Source: DATFCK01 sp963728975
Lineage (GTDB): Bacteria; Verrucomicrobiota; Verrucomicrobiia; Chthoniobacterales; UBA10450
Direction of reading: 5' to 3'
DNA: 64,000 bases
NCBI GenBank assembly: GCA_963728975.1
Contig: CAVSMF010000003.1
Coordinates: 211,186 to 275,185, forward strand
The notes below the pieces were generated by a model. It saw nothing but the letters and a program-made list of their open reading frames with translations, had not been told where the DNA came from and made no database searches. Shown one piece after another: positions 1 through 9,226 of the stretch. The translations under genes and the position numbers were made by a program. Each line of letters starts with the position of its first letter. The first letter of the stretch is position 1.

Positions 1-260
1 TTTCGAAAGCGGGCTTGGGCGGCCGACCTTCCCGAATAAAGGCGGCGTCCCTCAAACTCAACCGTCCCGGATTCCGGCCGCTCCAGGCCGGCCAGAGTAT
101 AAAGTAATGTTGTTTTGCCCGCTCCCGATGCCCCGCAGAGAAAGACAGCTTCACCGCGGGCAATCTCGATCGAGATGCCGCGCAGGACCTCGATCCGGCG
201 CCGTCCCATACGAAACGATTGGAACAGATCGCGCGCGACGAGCAGCGGTTTATCCGGCAT
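1..260 (-). CDS. ABC transporter ATP-binding protein, LolD/MacB type (3' end outside window)
   Basis: Only the N-terminal 86 codons lie in the window. The frame opens at an ATG at 258-260, with an in-frame TAA two codons upstream, so this start is well constrained. Residues around 48-56 read CGASGAGKTTLL, a Walker A loop of an ABC ATPase, followed by AGLERPESGTVEFEG, the wording typical of the LolD/MacB/FtsE branch. Such ATPases power lipoprotein release or macrolide and peptide export from the inner membrane. The permease partner would lie outside the window. The signature motif and Walker B are not visible, so the substrate is unknown. Confidence 0.85.
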   Translation of the reverse strand, partial: MPDKPLLVARDLFQSFRMGRRRIEVLRGISIEIARGEAVFLCGASGAGKTTLLYTLAGLERPESGTVEFEGRRLYSGRSAAQARFR

Positions 261-366
261 CGAAACTTATCTGCCGCAAAGGCCGCCCTCGCACAAGCGA
301 AGTCTACCCCGCGCCGGCCAAGCCCGGCTCCCGCCAACCAACATCCGGCCCGATCTTTGTCCTTGC

Positions 367-1236
367 CTAGGATGACTCTTCGTCGCCGCCCTCGGTAAAG
401 CCTAACGAGGCCATGGTCGGCTCGTCAATTGCCGATGTCGTATACAGGTCATGATCGCGCTGGTAATCGGCCAGAGCCGCCCGCGTCAACGGGCCAAGCA
501 AACCGTCTACTTCGCCGTTGTAGTAGCCCTGGGACTGCAACGCTTCCTGCACGTTCGCGACTACCTGGTCCGGAGGCAGGTTGTTATAGGCATAAATCGG
601 CCCGTCATAAGGATAATAAGCGGCTGACGCATCGTAACCCCAGGCCGGATACCAGAAACCTGCATTCCAGTAATACCAACCGCCGCCAATAAGGACGACG
701 CGAGGATAATGACTCGCCCACCAGACCCGCTCGTGCCAGATTGGCCGGTAAGCCCGAAAGGCGTTGTAATGGACACCCCTCCAACGCGCCGCCCCGACAA
801 TCCGACGGCTCGCGCTGAATTTGACGCTCTTGATGTTGCCACGCGATCCCCTCACCACATTGATATGTTTGGTGTGCAGCCTCGCTGCTTTGGCCCGCGA
901 TTGGACCGCCGGCAGGCGCGCCCCCTTATGTCCGGTCAGGCCCCCTTGACCTTGAGCATGCAGACGGACGGGCTTGCCGCCTTTCGTCGCGTTCCTGAGG
1001 CCTTGCTGGCCAAGACCGCCGCCCCGTTTACCAAGATGTTGCTGGGTGTGCTGCCCTTGCCCGCGTCGCAGCCCCTGCCCCTGGGCATGTTTCTTCCCCT
1101 GCCCCTGCCCCTGCCCCTGCCCCTGGCCCTGACCCTGACCCTGGCCCTGCCCCCGTTTTTTCTTATTCTGATTGTTCGCCGCAGTTACGGAGCCGGCCAG
1201 CGCGACACAGCATATTAATACAAGAAATGATTTCAT
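367..1236 (-). CDS. Secreted protein with Gly-Gln repeat and C-terminal peptidoglycan-binding domain
   Basis: 289 aa. An N-terminal signal peptide (MKSFLVLICCVALAGSVTAA) is followed by a very basic region that contains a run of about ten Gly-Gln pairs (roughly residues 29-48), encoded by a slippage-prone 6-bp repeat. A middle segment is rich in Trp, Tyr and Arg. The last ~65 residues (DQVVANVQEALQSQGYYNGEVDGLLGPLTRAAL...) match the PG_binding_1 fold. The protein probably sits in the periplasm bound to the cell wall; no enzymatic domain is visible. It is a tandem paralogue of the next gene: both share the WWASHYPRVV-like and YYPYDGPIYAYNNL-like segments and the same C-terminal domain. Confidence 0.85.
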   Translation of the reverse strand: MKSFLVLICCVALAGSVTAANNQNKKKRGQGQGQGQGQGQGQGQGQGKKHAQGQGLRRGQGQHTQQHLGKRGGGLGQQGLRNATKGGKPVRLHAQGQGGLTGHKGARLPAVQSRAKAARLHTKHINVVRGSRGNIKSVKFSASRRIVGAARWRGVHYNAFRAYRPIWHERVWWASHYPRVVLIGGGWYYWNAGFWYPAWGYDASAAYYPYDGPIYAYNNLPPDQVVANVQEALQSQGYYNGEVDGLLGPLTRAALADYQRDHDLYTTSAIDEPTMASLGFTEGGDEESS

Positions 1237-1339
1237 AAGGTGTTGGTTTTCGAATGATTGGACCTAATAAACTGCCGATTATTCAATTCCACTGATCCCG
1301 TAATGTTTCTGCGCTGTTTGGTCAAGTTTCAAAAGGGTT

Positions 1340-1369
1340 CGGGGCCGCAAGCCACAAACTTGCGCCCCG
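1340..1369 (-). terminator. Hairpin downstream of the second peptidoglycan-binding gene
   Basis: On the minus strand CGGGGCGCAAG and CTTGCGGCCCCG pair around a 7-nt loop with one bulged base, followed by a short T-rich stretch (CCCTTTT). It lies just after the stop of the gene at 1384-2226. The weak U-tract makes this a moderate call. Confidence 0.45.
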
Positions 1370-1383
1370 TTTCCGCTGAGGAC

Positions 1384-2226
1384 CTAAACCAGACCCAATG
1401 TCGCCAGGGTCGGGCGATCGATGGTCGAAGTGATCACCAGGCCGTGGTCAACCTGGAAATCGGCCAAGGCGCGGCGTGTCATTGGTCCGAGAACACCGTC
1501 AGCCGGCCCGGGATCATAACCATCCCGCTGAAGTTGGAGCTGCACGTTGGCGACGATCTGATTTGGAGTCAGGTCGCCGTAACTGTAAATCGGCCCGTAA
1601 TAAGGATAATTAAATCCGGCCTCGTAGCCCCAAGCGGGATACCAATAGCCTCCGCCCCAAGCCCACCAGCCCCAGCCGGGACCGACAAAGATGATCCGAT
1701 CGTAATGATTTCTCCACCATCCACGGTCATGCCATTCTCTGCGATAGTTGTGAAACGCGGCGTAATTGGCACCGCGAAAACGTTCGCTTCGCCAGTGGTT
1801 AACCACGGTTACGTTTCTGGCGCGGTTAAGTCTGCGTCCGTTACGAGCCAGAGCCCTCTGCTCTCGGGAAACTCTTCCGCGGCGCAACGTCGCCGTGCCC
1901 TGCCCATTGGCCGTGACTTCGCTGCGGGCGGTCACCCGGGCGCGATGGGTGTTTCGCTGGTGAGCGACCTGCAACCGGCTGGCCCGCTGGTTATTCCGTC
2001 GAACCACCGCTCGCGAAAGGCCTTGCCGACTAATCGCGTGCTGTTGGGTCCGCCGGATTGAGGCACTCCGTCTGAGATGTTGGCCGCGATGGGGCGTGAC
2101 CGCTCTTGCCGTCGCGGCGTGTTCCGCCCTTTGTCGCCCCCTATGCCGTCCCTGATCATTATCCCGGGCCGACGCACCAAGCGCCAGGCCAAGCATGATG
2201 CACGTTGAAAGAAGTATACGTTTCAT
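1384..2226 (-). CDS. Secreted protein with C-terminal peptidoglycan-binding domain (paralogue)
   Basis: 280 aa from the ATG at 2224-2226, chosen because MKRILLSTCIMLGLALGASA is a clean signal peptide and a purine-rich AAAGGGA lies about 10 nt upstream. A start ten codons earlier is open but adds only a polar tail. The central part is Arg/Gln/His-rich, followed by a Trp/Gly-rich strip (VGPGWGWWAWGGGYW). A PG_binding_1-like domain occupies the last ~65 residues (NQIVANVQLQLQRDGYDPGPADG...). It was presumably produced by duplication of its neighbour at 367-1236, but lacks the Gly-Gln run. It is likely an exported wall-associated protein of unknown activity. Confidence 0.85.
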   Translation of the reverse strand: MKRILLSTCIMLGLALGASARDNDQGRHRGRQRAEHAATARAVTPHRGQHLRRSASIRRTQQHAISRQGLSRAVVRRNNQRASRLQVAHQRNTHRARVTARSEVTANGQGTATLRRGRVSREQRALARNGRRLNRARNVTVVNHWRSERFRGANYAAFHNYRREWHDRGWWRNHYDRIIFVGPGWGWWAWGGGYWYPAWGYEAGFNYPYYGPIYSYGDLTPNQIVANVQLQLQRDGYDPGPADGVLGPMTRRALADFQVDHGLVITSTIDRPTLATLGLV

Positions 2227-2350
2227 GTCATTTTTCCCTTTTCCCAGGTTAGACACCGCTCACTGAACGATTATTCAACATCGTTAAGTAATTTCGCCCG
2301 GCCAAACCTGGGCTGGCATCGCCCCGTCCACCACCACCCAAAACTTGTGC

Positions 2351-2824
2351 CTAGCTGGAAAGATCGCCGCTCTCGGCCAAATTCTGCTGCCGGACCGCTT
2401 CAAACAGCACAATGGCAACGGCCGTGGCCAGATTGAGACTGCGTGTCCCGTGCATCGGAATAGTCAGACAGCTATCGCGGTTGGCCTGGAGTAGGTTTTC
2501 CGGCAGCCCCTTGGTTTCTCGCCCGAAAACGAGGAAATCGTCCCGCTCAAATCTCGCTCTGTAATACGCGCGTTTGGATTTCGTCGTCAGAAAAAAATAA
2601 CGGGCGTCCGCCGGCTGGGCGGCTGTCAGTTCGTCGAAAGAATTCCAGGTCCGGCACTCGACTTCTTCCCAGTAATCGAGTCCGGCCCGCTTGAGTTGTT
2701 TATGATCGAGACTGAAGCCGAGCGGTTTAACCAGATGCAGGGTCGATCCAGTGGCGAGACAAAGCCGGCCGATATTGCCCGTGTTAGGCGGGATCTCCGG
2801 CTCGATCAGGACGACATTAAACAA
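2351..2824 (-). CDS. trmL: tRNA (cytidine(34)-2'-O)-methyltransferase TrmL
   Basis: 157 aa, the usual length of TrmL. The opening MFNVVLIEPEIPPNTGNIGRL is the hallmark of this SPOUT (trefoil-knot) methyltransferase, and the C-terminal knot carries GRETKGLPENLL, IPMHGTRSLNLATAVAI and VLFEAVRQ. The enzyme uses S-adenosylmethionine to methylate the ribose of the wobble base in certain leucine tRNAs, in the cytoplasm. It is transcribed alone on the minus strand; transaldolase follows upstream after about 100 bp. All family motifs are intact. Confidence 0.95.
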   Translation of the reverse strand: MFNVVLIEPEIPPNTGNIGRLCLATGSTLHLVKPLGFSLDHKQLKRAGLDYWEEVECRTWNSFDELTAAQPADARYFFLTTKSKRAYYRARFERDDFLVFGRETKGLPENLLQANRDSCLTIPMHGTRSLNLATAVAIVLFEAVRQQNLAESGDLSS

Positions 2825-2923
2825 GATCAGCTAAACAAGTTCCGAGTTGGGAATTCAGGGATGATTCGGCCCAAACAGTTTCCGCGACGGCCTTTTAAGC
2901 CCTGAATCTTTTGCTCGCAGCCG

Positions 2924-3922
2924 CTAGGCGACCTTGCCCGCCACTACCTTCTCTAACTTCACGATGTCGGCCGCGAATTTACGGATGCCTTCCGCCAGTT
3001 TTTCCGTCGCCATGGCGTCTTCATTCACCAGGTAGCGAAATTTTTTCTCGCCCAACTCGAGCCTTGGCACATTGGATTCCTTTGCCTGAGCCGGATCAAG
3101 CTTGCGTTCGATAGGCTCATATTGTCCGGAGAGCTCCTCCATCAATTCCGGACTGATGGTCAGGGCGTCGCATCCCGCCAACTCCAGGATCTGGCTGGTG
3201 TTGCGGAAACTTGCTCCCATTACTTCGGTCTTGTACCCGAACTTCTTGTAGTAAGTGTAAATTTCCCGGACGGATTGCACACCCGGATCCTCCGGCCCGG
3301 TGTAATCGCGCTTGTTGGCCGCCTTATACCAATCGTAAATCCGGCCGACGAACGGCGAAATCAACTGGACCTTCGCTTCGGCGCAACGGACCGACTGAGG
3401 CAGCGAAAACATCAGGGTCAGGTTGCATTTGATCCCTTCTTTTTGGAGCTGTTCCGCCGCATTGATCCCTTCCCAGGTGGAAGCGATTTTGATCAGCACC
3501 CGCTCACGCGGGATTTTTCGTTCCTCATACAGCCTTATCAGTTGCCGTGCCTTGTCGATCGAACCCGCGACATCGAACGACAATCGCGCGTCCGTTTCGG
3601 TCGAAACCCGGCCGGGCACAATTTTCAAGATCTCACAGCCGAATTTCACCAGCAGATGATCGATGATGTCTTCGACCTGGGCCGCGCCGGAAAGCCCCGA
3701 ACTCTTCCGCTCCGCCACGGCCTCGTCCAGCAGATGGGTGTATTGCGGCTTTTGGACCGCGGCGAAAATCAAGCTGGGATTGGTGGTGGCATCCTCCGGC
3801 TTGTAAGACTTGATCGATTCAAAATCACCGGTGTCGGCGACGACCTTGGTGAATTTCTTGAGTTGATCCAGCTGGCTTAATTTCGTTCCAGCCTTCTTAT
3901 CTTCGGCGGCGGCAATACTCAT
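2924..3922 (-). CDS. tal: Transaldolase
   Basis: 332 aa, a class I transaldolase of the TalB type. LDQLKKFTKVVADTGDF and KPEDATTNPSLI are N-terminal signatures, and RVLIKIASTWEG holds the Schiff-base lysine (about K145). It exchanges dihydroxyacetone units between sugar phosphates in the non-oxidative pentose phosphate pathway in the cytoplasm. The start is supported by a strong Shine-Dalgarno AGGAGGA 8 nt upstream of the ATG. It ends in EKVVAGKVA. Confidence 0.96.
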   Translation of the reverse strand: MSIAAAEDKKAGTKLSQLDQLKKFTKVVADTGDFESIKSYKPEDATTNPSLIFAAVQKPQYTHLLDEAVAERKSSGLSGAAQVEDIIDHLLVKFGCEILKIVPGRVSTETDARLSFDVAGSIDKARQLIRLYEERKIPRERVLIKIASTWEGINAAEQLQKEGIKCNLTLMFSLPQSVRCAEAKVQLISPFVGRIYDWYKAANKRDYTGPEDPGVQSVREIYTYYKKFGYKTEVMGASFRNTSQILELAGCDALTISPELMEELSGQYEPIERKLDPAQAKESNVPRLELGEKKFRYLVNEDAMATEKLAEGIRKFAADIVKLEKVVAGKVA

Positions 3923-3984
3923 GACACGATCCTCCTATCAATGTGAAAATTGAGGGTACGCCCACATCCAAAGATCACAATCAG

Positions 3985-4722
3985 AAAAACAGGAATCGGG
4001 GCCGGTCAAGGGGGAGACCGCACTTCGGTCATTATATTTGTAGCGGCGCTCTATGAGCGTCGCACTTCTTGTTGGAAAATGAGGATTCAAGCGACAGCGA
4101 TTCGAGGCCGGTCAAGGGGCAGGCTGCACTTCAGCCATTTGTTTTGTAGCGGCGCTCTATGAGCGTCGCACTTCTTGTTGGAAAATGAAGATTCAAGCCA
4201 CGGCGATTCGAGGCCGGTCAAGGGGCAGGCCGCACTTCAGCCATTTGTTTTGTAGCGGCGCTCTATGAGCGTCGCACTTCTTGTTGGAAAATGAGGATTC
4301 AAGCGACAGCGATTCGAGGCCGGTCAAGGGGCAGGCTGCACTTCAGCCATTTGTTTTGTAGCGGCGCTCTATGAGCGTCGCACTTCTTGTTGGAAAATGA
4401 GGATTCAAGCGACGGCGATTCGAGGCCGGTCAAGGGGCAGGCTGCACTTCAGCCATTTGTTTTGTAGCGGCGCTCTATGAGCGTCGCACTTCTTGTTGGA
4501 AAATGAGGATTCAAGCGACAGCGATTCGAGGCCGGTCAAGGGGCAGGCTGCACTTCAGCCATTTGTTTTGTAGCGGCGCTCTATGAGCGTCGCACTTCGT
4601 GTTGGAAAATGAGGATTCAAGCGACAGCGATTCGAGGCCGGTCAAGGGGCAGGCCGCACTTCAGCCATTTGTTTTGTAGCGGCGCTCTATGAGCGTCGCA
4701 CTTCGTGATTCAAGCGACGGTC
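3985..4722. repeat. Tandem array of a 106-bp unit carrying a REP-like palindrome
   Basis: Seven units recur with an exact 106-bp period: the core tagcggcgctctatgagcg begins at 4041, 4147, 4253, 4359, 4465, 4571 and 4677. The first copy is diverged and the last is cut short. Each core is a near-palindrome (GCGGCGCTC-TAT-GAGCGTCGC). Right after the array, 4715-4738 holds an inverted relative (gacggtcatagaccgccgctac). No coding sequence is supported in 3923-4887; the short open frames here merely follow the repeat. Confidence 0.95.
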
Positions 4723-4887
4723 ATAGACCGCCGCTACAGAAAGAAGGGGAGAGCCGCTACAAGAGAAATTACATTGACCACCCGCTAGGGCCGGTTGTAT
4801 AGCCGGGGCCTGGCTCGCAGTGGGCAATTGGAGTTCGACGAATCGCCTTTGCCAGAAGTTTAACAACAAATCAGAGAGGAACCCATC

Positions 4888-5649
4888 ATGAAAACGATTA
4901 CCACCATTCTATGCATCGCATTTGCCAGTTTGGCGCCCTTGTCAGGAGTTTGGGCGCAGGCGAGCGCGCCGGCCGCCGGCGCAGCAAAGAGCAGCGCATC
5001 CACCTCCGGCACGGCCGCTGCCCGGACCGACGTTTACTATGTGCATTTCACCAAAGCCGCTCTCGGCAAGGCCGCTGAATTGGGCGATTGGCTCAAAACT
5101 TCGGACCCGAACGCTCCGATGCCCGGCCATGTCCTCGTGCTTCGGCATCAGGATGGCGACGCCTGGGATTATGTGGCGATCGCACACCTGGGAACCAAGG
5201 CGACGGTGGAAGCGCGAGGCAAACCGATTCCGAAAGACAAGCGCGATCTAAGCGAATGGCATACCGACACCTTTGTGAACGGCCCTTCCTGGTCGGAGTT
5301 CACCAAGCAGATGGGAATCAGCGAAGGGACAACCGCCAAGAGTGCTGATTCGGTTTACGCAGTGTCGATTTATCGAGCGGCTCCCGGACACCGCGACGAA
5401 CTCGAAAAAATGCTCAGTGAAGCCCCCAATCGGCAAATTGACACCACTTCCGGCAATATCCTGATGCAACATCTTGATGGCGCGTCCTGGCAATACTTGG
5501 TCATCGCTCGCTACAACTCGTGGCAGGATTTTGCCACCAACGAGAAGAACAGTGTCGCGCAAAGCAGGAAAAAAGAAGGTGGTTGGTTTCAACTGCGCGA
5601 TCAGGTCGCGTTTCATACCGACACACTTACCGATCGGATAGCGCCCTAG
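4888..5649 (+). CDS. Secreted protein of unknown function with two ferredoxin-like repeats
   Basis: 253 aa. A signal peptide of about 25 residues (MKTITTILCIAFASLAPL..VWAQA) precedes an Ala/Ser-rich linker. Two similar ~100-residue halves follow: YYVHFTKAALGKAAELGDWL..WDYVAIAHLG, then YAVSIYRAAPGHRDELEKML..WQYLVIARYNSWQDF. The alternation of strands and helices suggests two dimeric alpha/beta-barrel-like units. A strong AGAGAGGA lies upstream of the ATG. The single-domain protein at 43731-44216 has a similar layout and may be related. No catalytic residues were recognised. Confidence 0.75.
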   Translation: MKTITTILCIAFASLAPLSGVWAQASAPAAGAAKSSASTSGTAAARTDVYYVHFTKAALGKAAELGDWLKTSDPNAPMPGHVLVLRHQDGDAWDYVAIAHLGTKATVEARGKPIPKDKRDLSEWHTDTFVNGPSWSEFTKQMGISEGTTAKSADSVYAVSIYRAAPGHRDELEKMLSEAPNRQIDTTSGNILMQHLDGASWQYLVIARYNSWQDFATNEKNSVAQSRKKEGGWFQLRDQVAFHTDTLTDRIAP

Positions 5650-5826
5650 GGGCACGTCACTCATATCAGACAAAGCGGCGCCGGGCAGTGCGACTCTGTC
5701 CTGGCGGAGCTCCGGATTATTTCGGCGAAGAGCAAAAGAAGCTTTGCTTCGCCAATCCAAATTGGGTATCACCCATGCCGGACGCAGAGTTCAGTTCGGT
5801 AACGCCCGAACCCCCGGAGACCAGAG

Positions 5827-8124
5827 ATGTCGCAACGAAGCAGAGCAAGCCATGGCCATTGGGTCCAGTGCTTGATCGTTCTGGCAGTTATTTTTTCGAT
5901 CAACTCAATCGTCTCCGCCGGCGCGAGTGCGAGTGAGCCTCTTTATTATATCTACCACGGCAAACCAAGAGGCCTGACCCTTGATCCGGCACGCCTGGCT
6001 GTGCGCGTTTCTCAAGATCAGTCCAATGCATTGCCGATGAGCCTGGCCAGCCGCGGATTTACCCTGGCGGATGTAGAATCGCGTCCTCTGCCCAATTGGG
6101 TGGTCCTGAAGACTCAGTCGGTTTTGCAGCGGGCCCGAACCAACGTTCAACCGTCCGGCGCCGCGGCCCCGCAGAGCGAAGCAATCAGCCTTCACGGGTT
6201 GATCCAGTCAATCGACCTGTCGGGCGATCCCGATGTCGAGTTTGTTTCGCCAGTTTTCGACGACGAACGCGGCAACCCGATCATCCTGACATCGCGGGTG
6301 TTGATCGGATTCGACAGCAATTTGTCGGCGACTGCTCGCAACCAATTACGGGCGCTGATTCCGGAAGGGGCGCTGACGGAACAGGCGCCGTTCCCGCAGC
6401 CGAACGAGCAGCGGTGGCAGATTCAATCCCGCGACGGCTTTGCTGTCCTGGCCCGAGCCAATGCATTGGCCGAGACGCCCGGTGTTGCTTATGCCGAGCC
6501 GGACATGATTGCGACCGGGCACCAAAATCTGGTGCCGAGCGATCCCTATTTCTATCAGTCGTGGGGGCTGCAAAACATAGGGCTCGGCGGCGGCCAGGTC
6601 GGCTTCGATATGGAAGCAACCGCGGCTTGGGATATTACCCTGGGCAGCCCGTCAGTTATTGTTCTCATCCTCGATTCTGGGATCCAACAGGATCATCCCG
6701 ATATCAACCAGGTGGGCGGCAAGGATTTTACGACCGATTCGGTTTCGCATCCGGACGGCGGCCCGGTCGGCGCCAATGACAACCACGGGACATTGGTGGC
6801 TGGTTGCATTTCAGAGCGAATGAGCAACGGTCTCGGTACCACGGGGCTGGCCCCCGGAGTCAAGGTGGCCTCGGCCCGGGTGGAGACGAACGGGAAGAGC
6901 AACGGCACTTTCACTTTCGAGTTCAGCTGGGTAATCGATGCGTTGAACTGGGGGCAATCGATTGGAGCGCGGGTCAGCAATAACAGCAATGGTTACGACA
7001 CGCCGTCGAGCGCACTCGAGAGCGCTTATGCCAATACCCGCGCCAATGGAATGGTGCATTTTGCCGCGGCCGGAAACGAGGCTAAAGAGATTATCGATTA
7101 TCCGGCCAGCATCCCCAGCGTTAATGCCGTCGGCGCCCTCAGCCGCAACGGTTATGGCTCGTTTTTTTCCAATTACGGAGAGGGCTTGAAATTCGTTGCT
7201 CCGGGCGACCAGATCTTCACCACCGATCGAACCGGACGATCCGGCGTGGTCAACGGCGATTATGCAACGGTCAGCGGCACTTCGTTCGCATCGCCCTATG
7301 CCGCGGCGGTCGCGGCTTTGGTTGTTTCCGCGCACCCCACCTGGACCTCGACCGAAGTGGAAACGCAAATGGAAACAACCTGCCGCGATCTCCAGATACC
7401 CGGGTACGATACAGGTTCGGGTTACGGAATAGTCGACGCATATCGGGCCCTGAGTGGAGCCACGCCAACGCCAACACCGACACCGACACCGACACCGACG
7501 CCAACGCCAACGCCAACGCCAACGCCGACACCGACTCCAACGCCCACGCCCACGCCGACACCGACTCCAACACCAACGCCCACGCCCACGCCGACTCCGA
7601 CTCCGACTCCGACTCCGACTCCAACTCCAACGCCGACACCGACTCCAACTCCGACGCCGACGCCGACGCCAACTCCAACGCCGACGCCGACTCCAACGCC
7701 GACTCCAGCTCCGACGCCCACGCCGACACCGACACCGACACCGACGCCGACTCCAAGTCCAAGCACAGTGCCCACCCCCACGGTCACAGTGGTGGCGTCA
7801 CCAGGAACAACCGCCGAAGGCGGTACCGCTCAGTTTATTATCTCCGCATCATCGGTGAACCCATTCCAGCCGACCACGGTCCAGTATTTTATGAGCGGGA
7901 AGGCATTCCAGGGGATCGACTACACCCTCGACGGCCCTCCCGGCCAAGCCGTCATTCCCGCCGGCGCTTCCTCCGTCGCGGTGATTCTTCATGCGCTTAC
8001 CGACAGCGCGAAAGAGAAGGCCGAAAAGGTGACAATGACGCTCTCTCCGGGATTCACCTACAACCTGTCGCGAGTCAAAAAAACGCGAAAGGCGACGATT
8101 AAGATCCTCAATGTGCGCTCGTAG
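5827..8124 (+). CDS. Secreted subtilisin-family serine protease with Thr-Pro linker and Calx-beta domain
   Basis: 765 aa. A signal peptide is followed by a propeptide-like region (about 40-245) and an S8 peptidase domain. The catalytic triad is visible as D283 (VLILDSGIQQDHPD), H320 (NDNHGTLVAG) and S486 (SGTSFASPYAAA). A linker of about 50 Thr-Pro pairs (residues 546-643) leads to a C-terminal Calx-beta-like domain (about 653-765; TAEGGTAQFIISAS.., FQGIDYTLDG.., VTMTLSPG). It is probably exported to degrade extracellular proteins, with the Calx-beta module binding Ca2+ or surfaces. A potentially active enzyme. Confidence 0.93.
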   Translation: MSQRSRASHGHWVQCLIVLAVIFSINSIVSAGASASEPLYYIYHGKPRGLTLDPARLAVRVSQDQSNALPMSLASRGFTLADVESRPLPNWVVLKTQSVLQRARTNVQPSGAAAPQSEAISLHGLIQSIDLSGDPDVEFVSPVFDDERGNPIILTSRVLIGFDSNLSATARNQLRALIPEGALTEQAPFPQPNEQRWQIQSRDGFAVLARANALAETPGVAYAEPDMIATGHQNLVPSDPYFYQSWGLQNIGLGGGQVGFDMEATAAWDITLGSPSVIVLILDSGIQQDHPDINQVGGKDFTTDSVSHPDGGPVGANDNHGTLVAGCISERMSNGLGTTGLAPGVKVASARVETNGKSNGTFTFEFSWVIDALNWGQSIGARVSNNSNGYDTPSSALESAYANTRANGMVHFAAAGNEAKEIIDYPASIPSVNAVGALSRNGYGSFFSNYGEGLKFVAPGDQIFTTDRTGRSGVVNGDYATVSGTSFASPYAAAVAALVVSAHPTWTSTEVETQMETTCRDLQIPGYDTGSGYGIVDAYRALSGATPTPTPTPTPTPTPTPTPTPTPTPTPTPTPTPTPTPTPTPTPTPTPTPTPTPTPTPTPTPTPTPTPTPTPTPTPTPTPTPTPAPTPTPTPTPTPTPTPSPSTVPTPTVTVVASPGTTAEGGTAQFIISASSVNPFQPTTVQYFMSGKAFQGIDYTLDGPPGQAVIPAGASSVAVILHALTDSAKEKAEKVTMTLSPGFTYNLSRVKKTRKATIKILNVRS
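7462..7755 (+). repeat. Low-complexity (ccNacN)n tract encoding Thr-Pro repeats
   Basis: About 290 bp alternate proline (CCN) and threonine (ACN) codons, mostly by mixing third bases, with single Ala and Ser interruptions near the end. The tract sits between the protease and Calx-beta domains and gives long false open frames on the other strand (Gly-Val repeats). It is prone to length change by slippage or recombination. Confidence 0.95.
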
Positions 8125-8170
8125 CCTGCTTTCCGCCTAACCGGAAGGTGCGGGACCGATTCCGCTCCCG

Positions 8171-9223
8171 TTAGGCTGGACAAAGCGCGTCCAGATGATG
8201 CAGCTCTTCCCAGGAGAAGTGCAGGTTCTCCAGCGCCCTGACGTTCTCCTTGATCTGATCCAGGTTCGACGCCCCAATCAAAACGCTGGTAATTTCCGGA
8301 CGACGCAAAACCCAGGCGATCGCCATCTGAGGCAAGGTTTGTCCCCGCGCCTCCGCTATCGCGCTCAGTTTCCGGATTCGTTCCCGCAAAGCGGGCGTAA
8401 CCACATTACGCTGTTCCGGCGTCCAGGTTTTGGTCGCGCGCGAACCGTCCGGGAAACCGTCCAGATACTTTTCGCTAAGCAGGCCCTGGGCGAGCGGCGA
8501 AAACGCGATCACACCCGCGCCGGCATGGGGAACTGAAGGAAGCAGCTCCGATTCGATTTTTCGGTTGAACAAGCTGTAACTCGATTGCTCCGCGATTATC
8601 GGCGCGAGCTCAAAATGACGCGTCAGACCGACCGCTTCCTCGAGCAATTTTCCAGAGTAATTGCTCAGCCCCGCATACAACGCTTTTCCGCTGCGCACGA
8701 TCTGGTCCAAGGCCGCCAGCGTCTCTTCCAGGGGTGTTTCCGGGTCGTGCCGATGGGAATAAAAGATATCGACATACTCCAGGCCAAGCCGGTGCAGCGA
8801 TTGATCGATGCTGGCCAGGAGCGATTTGCGCGATGACCCCTGTCCATACGGCCCGGCCCACATGAAAAAACCCGCTTTGGTCGAAACAATCAGTTCGTCC
8901 CTGGGCATATCCGCCAGAATCTTGCCCACCACGATTTCAGCCTGGCCCGGTGGTCTGCCGTAGTTGTTAGCCAGATCAAAATGAGTGATGCCGAGATTGA
9001 AGGCGCCGAACAGACAAGCGCGGGAAGTCTCCGGGCCGCGGTAACCACCGAAGGTTTCCCATGCCCCCAGCGAGATAGCGGGAAATTTTAAGCCGGAGAC
9101 TCCGCAACGCCGATACGGCATCTGATCGTAACGGACCGGGTCGGGCGAAAACTGGCTGGCGCCGGAACGATCACGCTGGATCGGCCGGACTCCGGGCGGA
9201 ACGCGTCTGGTGATCTCAGGCAC
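8171..9223 (-). CDS. Aldo/keto reductase, YghZ (L-glyceraldehyde 3-phosphate reductase) type
   Basis: 350 aa from a GTG at 9221-9223, only 3 nt after the aminotransferase stop, so the two are likely co-transcribed. MPYRRCGVSGLKFPAISLG, HFDLANNYGRPPGQAE, ISTKAG-like VSTKAGFFMWAGPYG and VDIFYSHRHDPETPLEE closely follow the YghZ/Kv-beta branch of aldo/keto reductases. The Asp-Tyr-Lys-His tetrad is present (FDLANNYG, STKAG, YSHR). It is an NADPH-dependent cytoplasmic reductase of small aldehydes; the physiological substrate cannot be read from sequence. About 35 N-terminal residues precede the conserved domain, so the start could be later. Confidence 0.88.
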   Translation of the reverse strand: MPEITRRVPPGVRPIQRDRSGASQFSPDPVRYDQMPYRRCGVSGLKFPAISLGAWETFGGYRGPETSRACLFGAFNLGITHFDLANNYGRPPGQAEIVVGKILADMPRDELIVSTKAGFFMWAGPYGQGSSRKSLLASIDQSLHRLGLEYVDIFYSHRHDPETPLEETLAALDQIVRSGKALYAGLSNYSGKLLEEAVGLTRHFELAPIIAEQSSYSLFNRKIESELLPSVPHAGAGVIAFSPLAQGLLSEKYLDGFPDGSRATKTWTPEQRNVVTPALRERIRKLSAIAEARGQTLPQMAIAWVLRRPEITSVLIGASNLDQIKENVRALENLHFSWEELHHLDALCPA

Positions 9224-9226
9224 GAA

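Noticed and set aside
7422..7787. Gly-Val repeat protein on the minus strand
   Set aside because: Reverse reading of the Thr-Pro tract in the subtilase; low-complexity shadow.
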